A stretch of DNA of 64,000 bases, from contig NZ_SGXG01000001.1 in NCBI RefSeq assembly GCF_004216715.1, positions 3,022,501-3,086,500 of the forward strand. Reading direction: 5' to 3'. The notes below the pieces were generated by a model that made no database searches, had not been told where the DNA came from, and worked only from the letters and a program-made list of their open reading frames with translations. This document shows positions 26,696 through 34,962 of the stretch, piece after piece. The DNA comes from Cecembia calidifontis (GTDB lineage Bacteria > Bacteroidota > Bacteroidia > Cytophagales > Cyclobacteriaceae). Numbering within the stretch: the first letter of the stretch is position 1; each line of letters begins with the position of its first letter. The translations under genes were made by a program, and so were the position numbers.

Positions 26696-27229
26696 CTAGT
26701 CATCCCGTTTTTTGATAACGGTATTGGGTAGGAGGGAAGGGATACCGTTTTGGTTTTGGTGGACATCGAAACCACCGCTTTGGTTGGGTTTTAATGTCTT
26801 GGCAGGGGTAATTTCCCGGATGCCATGGTTATTGTTATAGACATCATAGCCCCCTTGGTAATTGGGTTGGATGCTTTTGGATGGGGTAATATTGGGTATC
26901 CCGTACTGGGTATCATAGATATCATAACCTCCGGTCATGTTCGATTTGATGACCTGTGCGGGGGTAATTTCTCTGATCCCGTATTGGGTATTGTAGATTT
27001 CTTTCGTTCCATTGGGATTGACCTGAATCACTTGGGAGGGCGTAATGTTCTGAATCCCGTTTTGGTGCTGGTAAACATTGAAGGAATTGCTGTTGGTGGT
27101 AGCCGGTTTCACTGTGGTATTGGGCAGTATGGAAGGGATTCCATTTTGGGCAGGAAAGGTCTGAAAGGTCTGTGCACGAAGGCCGAGACTGATACAGATA
27201 GCCAATAGGGATAGAGAAAGGATTTTCAT
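26696..27229 (-). CDS. Exported protein with five 26-residue repeats
   Basis: The product is 177 aa from ATG 27229. The signal peptide is MKILSLSLLAICISLGLRAQ. The mature part is built of near-26-residue units with the pattern YxxQxGIxxITPxxxIxxNxxGGYDV: YQHQNGIQNITPSQVIQ, YNTQYGIREITPAQVIK, YDTQYGIPNITPSKSIQ, YNNNHGIREITPAKTLK, HQNQNGIPSLLPNTVIK. The regular GI-x-x-(I/L)-(T/L)-P core suggests a solenoid or repeated beta-hairpins. It was not recognised as a known family, and it is a single-gene unit. Confidence 0.75.
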   Translation of the reverse strand: MKILSLSLLAICISLGLRAQTFQTFPAQNGIPSILPNTTVKPATTNSNSFNVYQHQNGIQNITPSQVIQVNPNGTKEIYNTQYGIREITPAQVIKSNMTGGYDIYDTQYGIPNITPSKSIQPNYQGGYDVYNNNHGIREITPAKTLKPNQSGGFDVHQNQNGIPSLLPNTVIKKRDD

Positions 27230-27472
27230 GGTTATTTTGGATTTTGGGTATAATAGTAAATGACAAACAAAAACTATGAACCGCTTTTTCCCCCCTTCCA
27301 AATGAGGAGTTTGGGAAAAAGGCGATACCTGTGCGCATGTACTTCTTAAACGAAAATTTACGAAAAAGTTTGGTGCTGTAATTTATTGCGACATCAGTTG
27401 TCGTAAAAAGAACTAAGGAGTACAATTTCTGAAAATTATTCCCTAAATTAGAGATACATCATTTGCATCAAT

Positions 27473-27568
27473 ATGGGCTTATTAAGTATAATTTGGGCTT
27501 TTATTTTACTTTTTGTAGGAATATGGTTGATCTTGTGGTCGCTTTTTTCGGGAGGTAATAAGAAGTAA
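27473..27568 (+). CDS. 31-residue single-helix membrane peptide
   Basis: The ATG at 27473 opens MGLLSIIWAFILLFVGIWLI and the frame continues to LFSGGNKK and stop. One hydrophobic helix with a positively charged C-terminus is typical of small bacterial membrane peptides. No ribosome site is visible, which is usual for the phylum. Support is compositional only. Confidence 0.45.
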   Translation: MGLLSIIWAFILLFVGIWLILWSLFSGGNKK

Positions 27569-28115
27569 GGACTAGCTCCTTTGGCCTAAGGAATAATTTT
27601 GGGTTCGGCAATCTGATGAATGGAACATGGTCGAATTGGTGATGAATTGAATTTCGGATGTCGAAAGGCGGATTTTGGAAAGAGCATCCTAGAAAATTCT
27701 GGAGCTGAATGCCTTCTGTTAAAAAGCGGAGAAAAGTTGAGGAAGGCCTGTCCTTCTCATTCCGAGATTTAAAAATTTGGGCATTTACGGATTATCAAAT
27801 GACAAAAGGTTTCACACGGCGGGCGCAGCGAAGTCGCAGCGATCGCCGCGTGAAATAGCTATTTGTCAAAACCATAGAAAGTAAATGTTCCTTCGGATTG
27901 TAAAAGTTGAGCAAGGATCAGGATTTGGAGAATCTGTCTATAATGTTTGGAAAGGAAAAGTCTTCTGAAGATCCGAATTTAGGGAAGGTCTTTTTGATTT
28001 GTGTTTTTAAATAGCTTATTTTCAATAAGTTAAAATACAGAGTTTTATCAAATGCTAAATTTTTAGTATATTGTGTCCCCAAAAATTGAAAAACGGACCA
28101 TAAAACCAAATTTGA
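27569..28115. other. Intergenic region before the MORN-repeat genes
   Basis: No gene seen. It contains GTCGAAAGGCGGATTTTGG-type scraps (dispersed repeat) and the large hairpin listed separately at 27800-27868. Confidence 0.4.
27800..27868. repeat. REP-like nested palindrome
   Basis: Outer arms TGACAAA/TTTGTCA enclose inner arms TTTCACaCGGCG/CGCCGcGTGAAA (one mismatch) around a GC-rich loop with GCGCAGCGAAGTCGCAGCG. It is far more GC-rich than its surroundings and shaped like a REP/BIME or cruciform element. Confidence 0.6.
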
Positions 28116-29000
28116 ATGCTCATTAAAACCCTCCACCCCATCCCAAACAATGAAGTAAAGACAGGCAATCAAACAAAGCAAAAGCATGGAAAAATAACAG
28201 CTTATTATCCAGATGGTCAGGTTAAAAGAGTTGAACGGTTCAGGAATGGAGTTCCCCATGGAGAATGGGTCTGGTATTTTCCCAATGGTAAGATTTTTAT
28301 TCGGCAATTTTTTAAAGAAGGGAAGAAGCATGGTACTTTTTACAGGTATTCCGACAAAGGGGTATTGCTTCACAAATCCCGTCATTTTGATGGGCTAAAA
28401 CATGGTAGGTTTTTCGATTACAATAAGAAGGGAGTTTGTATTAAGAAAGCCAAGTACAATTTCGGAGTTCTAGACGGATACTTTTTGTTGTACCATCCTA
28501 ATAAGAAACTTAAACTACAAATAAGGTACATTGAAGGGATGAAGGATGGTATTTATGAATCTTATCATCAAAATGGAAAAATTGCAATTAGGGGTACTTA
28601 TAAACAGGGCGTAAGAGCTGGGAAGTGGCATTATTTTGATGAACAAGGTCAATTTAAAATGCTTGAAATTTATCATTACAATGAGAAGCTTCTTAAGCGT
28701 GTCCTGGCCGGAGAAGATATTCCTGAGCATCAGATGGAGAATTACTATCATTTTGGCAGACTCTTATACAGGAGACGCTATAAGAACGGGGTACAGGAAG
28801 GTGCTTTTGAACTTTATACCATGGATGGCAAAAAAAAGAAGATTGAGGTCTATGAGCATGGTCTTAAGTCTGGATTTGCATGGTATTATCATACTAATGG
28901 AAACTTGAAATATGCCGGCACTTACGATAAAGGAATGAAAATCGGTACCTGGCGGCTTTATGATGAAAGAGGCTGGCTCCACTATGAAGAATACTCATAA
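28116..29000 (+). CDS. MORN-repeat (YwqK-like) protein 1
   Basis: The product is 294 aa, made almost entirely of MORN_2-type repeats of about 23 residues with the pattern YYxNGxxKxxxxYxxGxxxGxW: YYPDGQVKRVERFRNGVPHG, YFPNGKIFIRQFFKEGKKHG, YHQNGKIAIRGTYKQGVRAG, YHTNGNLKYAGTYDKGMKIG. Such proteins are annotated as YwqK-family antitoxins or membrane-associated scaffolds; the function here is unproven. No signal peptide. The 3' end overlaps the next gene. Confidence 0.8.
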   Translation: MLIKTLHPIPNNEVKTGNQTKQKHGKITAYYPDGQVKRVERFRNGVPHGEWVWYFPNGKIFIRQFFKEGKKHGTFYRYSDKGVLLHKSRHFDGLKHGRFFDYNKKGVCIKKAKYNFGVLDGYFLLYHPNKKLKLQIRYIEGMKDGIYESYHQNGKIAIRGTYKQGVRAGKWHYFDEQGQFKMLEIYHYNEKLLKRVLAGEDIPEHQMENYYHFGRLLYRRRYKNGVQEGAFELYTMDGKKKKIEVYEHGLKSGFAWYYHTNGNLKYAGTYDKGMKIGTWRLYDERGWLHYEEYS

Positions 29001-29751
29001 ACAGGGCATCATTCAGGACAAAATATTATTTGATGAAAAAGAAAAACCCATTTACAGAGAAAGATTTCATCCCGATGGATCTTTTAAAACCGGATTTCCA
29101 ATTTTTGGTATGAAAGGGGAAATAAGTTTTATCACAGATGGGCCTTTTGTAGAATTGGGTCCACAAGGGGATGTCGAAGTCATCGGATATTTTAAAGACT
29201 ATCACATGGAAGGTCTTTGGGAATTTTTTTATCCAAGCTCGAAAAATCTGAAAGCATTTGTTTCTTATGAAAAAGATAGTCGAGAAGGGGGATTTTTCGT
29301 CTTTTATCCAAATGGAAGCCTGAAAATCCAAGGTTTTTACAAAAATGATATGAGACATGGGGAATGGTGGGTCCATTATCCCAATTGGAATATGAAAAGT
29401 ATTCTTCACTACAAAGAAGACGGCTTAGAGGGAATATGTAAAAATTTTTATCCTGATGGCAGGATCAAGATAATTGCTACATATAAAGAGGGAATTAAAC
29501 ATGGAGAATACCGTTCTTTTTATCCTAATTCGAGGCCGAAAGTAATTGCCTATTTCAAAGATGATCAAAAAAACGGCAGTTATAAATCCTTTTATCCAAA
29601 TGGAAATATAAAGGCAATCGGACAATTTGAAGATGATTTTAAAGAAGGCAAATGGACTGTATATTCTGAAGATGGGCGGCTTGTCAAAACTGCCCGATTT
29701 GATTACGGTGATTTGAGAAGAAAGTGGAAGGTTTCTAAAGTAAAGAGTTGA
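28984..29751 (+). CDS. MORN-repeat (YwqK-like) protein 2
   Basis: The product is 255 aa from ATG 28984 (MKNTHKQGIIQDKIL); an in-frame start at 28960 lies deeper inside the preceding gene. Repeats such as FFVFYPNGSLKIQGFYKNDM, KNFYPDGRIKIIATYKEGIK and KSFYPNGNIKAIGQFEDDFK continue the same architecture. The 17-bp overlap with MORN protein 1 implies co-translation and that the pair arose by duplication. Confidence 0.8.
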   Translation: MKNTHKQGIIQDKILFDEKEKPIYRERFHPDGSFKTGFPIFGMKGEISFITDGPFVELGPQGDVEVIGYFKDYHMEGLWEFFYPSSKNLKAFVSYEKDSREGGFFVFYPNGSLKIQGFYKNDMRHGEWWVHYPNWNMKSILHYKEDGLEGICKNFYPDGRIKIIATYKEGIKHGEYRSFYPNSRPKVIAYFKDDQKNGSYKSFYPNGNIKAIGQFEDDFKEGKWTVYSEDGRLVKTARFDYGDLRRKWKVSKVKS

Positions 29752-29921
29752 TTTCATTTCCTTCAGCTATATTCTTTTAAAGTGTAGAATTAAAAATAAA
29801 ATATTAGGCTTATAATCAGGTTTATAGCGATTATGACCAATTTTTCCGGCTTTGGAAGTTACTTTCTAAGACTGGAGTTTTAGTTTTTTTGATATTTTTG
29901 ACTGTTTTTGTTTATCGTCTT

Positions 29922-30782
29922 ATGTCAAAATCTTTAAGATCTTACAAAATAAGGTTATTGGTTTTGTTAGTTGGCAGTATGCTTGTTTTTGGTTCCTGCA
30001 GACAGAAACAGCCTGAACCGGTAGGGGAGGATTTTACCGGGCAGCATTCTGCTAAAACCATCTTTGAAAGGTTTCCCGCACCGAAGGGCTTTCAAAAAGT
30101 TAAAGCCCCATCAGGAAGCTGGGCGGCATATTTGCAGGATTTCCCTTTGTTGCCCCCGGGTAGACCGGTTCTGGATTATACGGGCAAACCCATTTCTGAC
30201 CAAAAAAGCCATGTGGCGGTCCTGGACATAGATGTGGGCAAGAAAGACCTGCAGCAATGTGCCGATGCCATTATCCGCTTGCGGGCAGAATACCTGTGGG
30301 GAAAGAATCAACAAGAAGACATTGCATTTAAGTTTACCTCCGGACATGCCTTTGCTTGGAAGGATTTTGCTTTGGGGATGCGTCCCGAGGTAAAGGGGAA
30401 TCAGGTGAGCTTCAGGCAAACTGCCCCTGCGGATCATTCCTACGAGGCCTTTAGAAACTATTTGGATATTGTCTTTATGTATGCCGGGACGATCTCTTTG
30501 CATAGGGATATGAAACAAATCAACCGAAAAAGTGAGTACCAAATCGGGGACGTAATCGTTCAGCCCGGCAGTCCGGGCCATGCAGTGATTATTGTGGACA
30601 AGGCTAAGAATGCCAAAGGTGAAGCCATTTACCTGCTTGCCCAGGGCTATACCCCTGCCCAATCGGTCCATATCGTCAAAAGTGGGCATTCCGGCATCAG
30701 TCCCTGGTTCAAAATTCCCCAGTCGGGACACTTTTGGCATAAGCGGTTTTGGTTGAGAGAGGTGGGGGTGAGGAGGTTTTAG
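29922..30782 (+). CDS. DUF4846 lipoprotein
   Basis: The product is 286 aa from ATG 29922 (MSKSLRSYKIRLLVLLVGSM). The lipobox is LVFGSC at the end of the hydrophobic stretch. Family segments include TIFERFPAPKGFQKV, SWAAYLQDFPLLPPGRPV, ADAIIRLRAEYLWGKNQ, SGHAFAWKDFALGMRPEVKG, IGDVIVQPGSPGHAVIIVD and YLLAQGYTPAQSVHIVK. The GSPGHAVI segment suggests a catalytic or binding site, but function is unknown. This is the last gene before the CRISPR trailer repeats. Confidence 0.8.
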   Translation: MSKSLRSYKIRLLVLLVGSMLVFGSCRQKQPEPVGEDFTGQHSAKTIFERFPAPKGFQKVKAPSGSWAAYLQDFPLLPPGRPVLDYTGKPISDQKSHVAVLDIDVGKKDLQQCADAIIRLRAEYLWGKNQQEDIAFKFTSGHAFAWKDFALGMRPEVKGNQVSFRQTAPADHSYEAFRNYLDIVFMYAGTISLHRDMKQINRKSEYQIGDVIVQPGSPGHAVIIVDKAKNAKGEAIYLLAQGYTPAQSVHIVKSGHSGISPWFKIPQSGHFWHKRFWLREVGVRRF

Positions 30783-30861
30783 AAATGTTTAATGGATGAA
30801 TGAAATAGTGATTATCCTCGGAATGGGAAATCAATCTCAAATAATTCTTCATTATTTCCTG

Positions 30862-31960
30862 CCCTGCAACCTGGCCCAGGCCTAAAAATATCCACAGGGA
30901 CATTTTCCTAACGTCCAGTCCCCCCTGCAACCTGGCCCCTCGCTAAAACTATCCTAAGGGATGGTTTTTTAACGCTCGGTCCTCCTTGTTATAGTGGATA
31001 GTTTATCCCGATGAGGAACGATATCGGGACAGTACTCTTATGATATTATAATCCTGCGCTGCATGCTGGCCCAGGCCTAAAAATATCCACAGGGACATTT
31101 TCCTAACGTCCAGTCCCCCCTGCAACCTGGCCCCTCGCTAAAACTATCCTAAGGGATGGTTTTTTAACGCTCGGTCCTCCTTGTTATAGTGGATAGTTTA
31201 TCCCGATGAGGAACGATATCGGGACAGTACTCTAATGATATTATAATCCTGCGCTGCATGCTGGCCCAGGCCTAAAAATATCCACAGGGACATTTTCCTA
31301 ACGTCCAGTCCCCCCTGCAACCTGGCCCCTCGCTAAAACCATCCTAAGGGATGGTTTTTTAACGCTCGGTCCTCCTTGTTATAGTGGATAGTTTATCCCG
31401 ATGAGGAACGATATCGGGACAGTACTCTAATGATATTATAATCCTGCGCTGCATGCTGGCCCAGGCCTAAAAATATCCACAGGGACATTTTCCTAACGTC
31501 CAGTCCCCCCTGCAACCTGGCCCCTCGCTAAAACCATCCTAAGGGATGGTTTTTTAACGCTCGGTCCTCCTTGTTATAGTGGATAGTTTATCCCGATGAG
31601 GAACGATATCGGGACAGTACTCTTATGATATTATAATCCTGCGCTGCATGCTGGCCCAGGCCTAAAAATATCCACAGGGACATTTTCCTAACGTCCAGTC
31701 CCCCCTGCAACCTGGCCCCTCGCTAAAACCATCCTAAGGGATGGTTTTTTTAGCGCTCGGTCCTCCTTGTTATAGTGGATAGTTTATCCCGATGAGGAAC
31801 GATATCGGGACAGTACTCTTATGATATTATAATCCTGCGCTGCATGCTGGCCCAGGCCTAAAAATATCCACAGGGACATTTTCCTAACGTCCAGTCCCCC
31901 CTGCAACCTGGCCCCTCGCTAAAACCATCCTAAGGGATGGTTTTTTTAGCGCTCGGTCCT
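30862..31960. repeat. 195-bp tandem repeat at the trailer end of CRISPR array 1
   Basis: Six successive copies are counted by the anchor CATTTTCCTAACG at 30901, 31096, 31291, 31486, 31681 and 31877, giving steps of 195, 195, 195, 195 and 196 bp. Each unit holds two related halves (CTGCATGCTGGCCCAGGCC... and CTGCAACCTGGCCCCTCGC...), each with a hairpin. The stronger hairpin, CGCTAAAACCATCC facing GGATGGTTTTTTAACG, resembles a bidirectional terminator. Each unit also holds TCCTTGTTATAGTGGAT, a match to the CRISPR repeat, followed by TCCCGAT-loop-ATCGGGA and then AGTACTCT, the other part of the CRISPR repeat. The last copy runs directly into the array. Confidence 0.92.
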
Positions 31961-34819
31961 CCTTGTTTTAGTGGATGCGGTACTCTGACGAGGATGACCT
32001 CTACTACTGGGAAATGGATGGGAATGTCTTAATCCTTGTTTTAGTGGATGCGGTACTCTGACACGGAAGCTTAGATGGGGATTCGGGGTTTGAGCTGTCT
32101 TAATCCTTGTTTTAGTGGATGCGGTACTCTGACTAGATCTGATCATAGGTTTAAAGCCTTTGTAGTAAAGTCTTAATCCTTGTTTTAGTGGATGCGGTAC
32201 TCTGACGGATGATTACGGTTTTGAAATCATGGTATGAAAGGTCTTAATCCTTGTTTTAGTGGATGCGGTACTCTGACAATCACAAATACGGCCAGATATG
32301 CATATTACATGCGTCTTAATCCTTGTTTTAGTGGATGCGGTACTCTGACATTGATGATTTTAACCATGCTATTGACGGCATTAGGGTCTTAATCCTTGTT
32401 TTAGTGGATGCGGTACTCTGACACGGTTTTGCTTATGGCATAAAATGGCATAGCAAAGAGTCTTAATCCTTGTTTTAGTGGATGCGGTACTCTGACAACC
32501 ATGCAGGATTTCAAAAAGTATTTGTAGAAGAAGTCTTAATCCTTGTTTTAGTGGATGCGGTACTCTGACGGTCTTTTTACGGACTCTGAAGGCAATGTCC
32601 TGGAAGTCTTAATCCTTGTTTTAGTGGATGCGGTACTCTGACTTAAAATGGACGTGGTAAAACCACAGTTTCTTGACGGTCTTAATCCTTGTTTTAGTGG
32701 ATGCGGTACTCTGACGCTAAATTTCATTCGTTACGTGGTGAGAAATCAGGTCTTAATCCTTGTTTTAGTGGATGCGGTACTCTGACATTAATGGATTGGG
32801 CCCTTCGGGGCTCATCCTTTTTGTCTTAATCCTTGTTTTAGTGGATGCGGTACTCTGACAACAAGAGGTAAAACCACAGTTTCTTGACGAGGATTGTCTT
32901 AATCCTTGTTTTAGTGGATGCGGTACTCTGACGAATGGTGAACCTCTTCTCAAACAAGAGGTAAAAGTCTTAATCCTTGTTTTAGTGGATGCGGTACTCT
33001 GACAACCTGTCCTTGATGAGAATGGTGAACCTCTTCTCAGTCTTAATCCTTGTTTTAGTGGATGCGGTACTCTGACCGGGTACAAATTGGTACCCATCGT
33101 TGATGAGAATGGTGTCTTAATCCTTGTTTTAGTGGATGCGGTACTCTGACCTTTTAGACAAGATGAAATAGAAGATGATATTCATGTCTTAATCCTTGTT
33201 TTAGTGGATGCGGTACTCTGACTAGAAGATGATATTCATTACAGATGGATATCGTATAGTCTTAATCCTTGTTTTAGTGGATGCGGTACTCTGACTACCC
33301 CATTGAGACACAATATATCTCCAAAAGAATTGTCTTAATCCTTGTTTTAGTGGATGCGGTACTCTGACATGGCGATTGCTAAATTTCATTCCCTGCGTGG
33401 TGAGGTCTTAATCCTTGTTTTAGTGGATGCGGTACTCTGACTTCTGAAGGTCAATCCTTCAAATCTATTGCAAAAGAGTCTTAATCCTTGTTTTAGTGGA
33501 TGCGGTACTCTGACGAGAACAAAATTGTCCTTCAATTCCACTTACGAGGAGTCTTAATCCTTGTTTTAGTGGATGCGGTACTCTGACAAATAAATATGTT
33601 TTCAATCAACTGGGTTATGCTTCGTCTTAATCCTTGTTTTAGTGGATGCGGTACTCTGACCTTCCCAAGGGTGAGCAGTTGTATACCTCTAAAATGTCTT
33701 AATCCTTGTTTTAGTGGATGCGGTACTCTGACTGTTTTCTTTATTATCATTCTATCATTACTCTTCGTCTTAATCCTTGTTTTAGTGGATGCGGTACTCT
33801 GACCTTCCCAAGGGTGAGCAGTTGTATACCTCTAAAATGTCTTAATCCTTGTTTTAGTGGATGCGGTACTCTGACGCTGTTGTTCGTGTAAATGTGAACG
33901 GATATCCGTTTGTCTTAATCCTTGTTTTAGTGGATGCGGTACTCTGACACGTCAGGCAATCAAACATGGGGCAACCCATTTGTATTGTCTTAATCCTTGT
34001 TTTAGTGGATGCGGTACTCTGACTGGGGGGGTGCAATTTCAATGCTTCAAAAGAAAAGCGTCTTAATCCTTGTTTTAGTGGATGCGGTACTCTGACCTTT
34101 AGTCTAATCAGCTAATACTCAGTGTGAATCAGTCTTAATCCTTGTTTTAGTGGATGCGGTACTCTGACAACACATTTAAACCCATTAGAAATTATGACAA
34201 AAAGTCTTAATCCTTGTTTTAGTGGATGCGGTACTCTGACTACGAGGATTTGGACACCTTGTTCGAATAAGGATAGTCTTAATCCTTGTTTTAGTGGATG
34301 CGGTACTCTGACTATTAAACATGGGGCAACCCATTTGTATTTTGCGGTCTTAATCCTTGTTTTAGTGGATGCGGTACTCTGACAACTAAATAGAGGGGGG
34401 AAACTCCCTTTATTTTTGTCTTAATCCTTGTTTTAGTGGATGCGGTACTCTGACCTCTAAAAGAATTTTGCGAAGAGAATGGCGTTACAGCGTCTTAATC
34501 CTTGTTTTAGTGGATGCGGTACTCTGACTGTTATTAAAACTAATGACATGGTTGATAACATGATGTCTTAATCCTTGTTTTAGTGGATGCGGTACTCTGA
34601 CTAGACCAAATAGGCCTATGTGGAAATGAGGTAAGAGGTCTTAATCCTTGTTTTAGTGGATGCGGTACTCTGACGATTTCGAAAATGCCCCACAGCCCAG
34701 AATATCTGAGTCTTAATCCTTGTTTTAGTGGATGCGGTACTCTGACCCATGCAGAACCATTTCAAAAAGGAAATTATGCATTGTCTTAATCCTTGTTTTA
34801 GTGGATGCGGTACTCTGAC
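31961..34819 (-). CRISPR. CRISPR array 1 (about 40 repeats, 39 spacers)
   Basis: The repeat is 37 bp; on the plus strand it starts GTCTTAATCC and ends GGTACTCTGAC. Read on the minus strand it ends GGATTAAGAC, giving the ATTAAGAC handle typical of type III/I-B crRNAs. Transcription is therefore inferred leftward from the leader at 34820. The left-most copy (31961-31989) lacks the first 8 bp, a normal sign of a trailer end. Spacers are 34-38 bp. One spacer occurs twice (33661-33695 and 33804-33838). Several neighbours overlap in sequence (see findings). Cas6 at 52848 is the likely processing enzyme. Confidence 0.97.
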
Positions 34820-34955
34820 TGCTAACTCCAGTTTTGATTGGTTTTCAATATTTTGCGATTGAAAAACCTCTCAAAAATATTTAGTTTTTTGAAAATAAAC
34901 TTCATCTTTTCTACAGTCTCTTCCAAATCTAAACTTTTCTCTTCAATTTTAAAAA
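34820..34955 (-). promoter_or_regulatory. Leader of CRISPR array 1
   Basis: The A/T-rich stretch next to the last full repeat matches the sequence at the same side of array 2 in patches: CTAACTCCAGTTTTGATTGG versus CCAACTCCATTTTTGATTGA, then AAAATATTTAGTTTT. Conservation only on this side, with the degenerate repeat on the other, marks it as the leader. It lies between the TPR-CSD gene stop and the array, so read-through from the cas operon is also possible. Confidence 0.8.
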
Positions 34956-34962
34956 GCTTTTT

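Noticed and set aside
31921..31960. Tandem-repeat side of array 1 as the CRISPR leader
   Set aside because: The CRISPR repeat is degenerate on this side, the repeat ends in ATTAAGAC when read from the other side, and the opposite flank is A/T-rich and conserved between arrays. The trailer interpretation fits better.
34098..34132. All spacers as coding on the plus strand
   Set aside because: This spacer has stops in all three plus frames, and short open frames are common by chance; the strand claim is limited to spacers with homologous variants.
31946..34382. Open frames inside both CRISPR arrays encoding repeated LNPCFSGCGTLT or CQSTASTKTRIKT segments
   Set aside because: They are translations of the 37-bp CRISPR repeat plus spacers, not genes.
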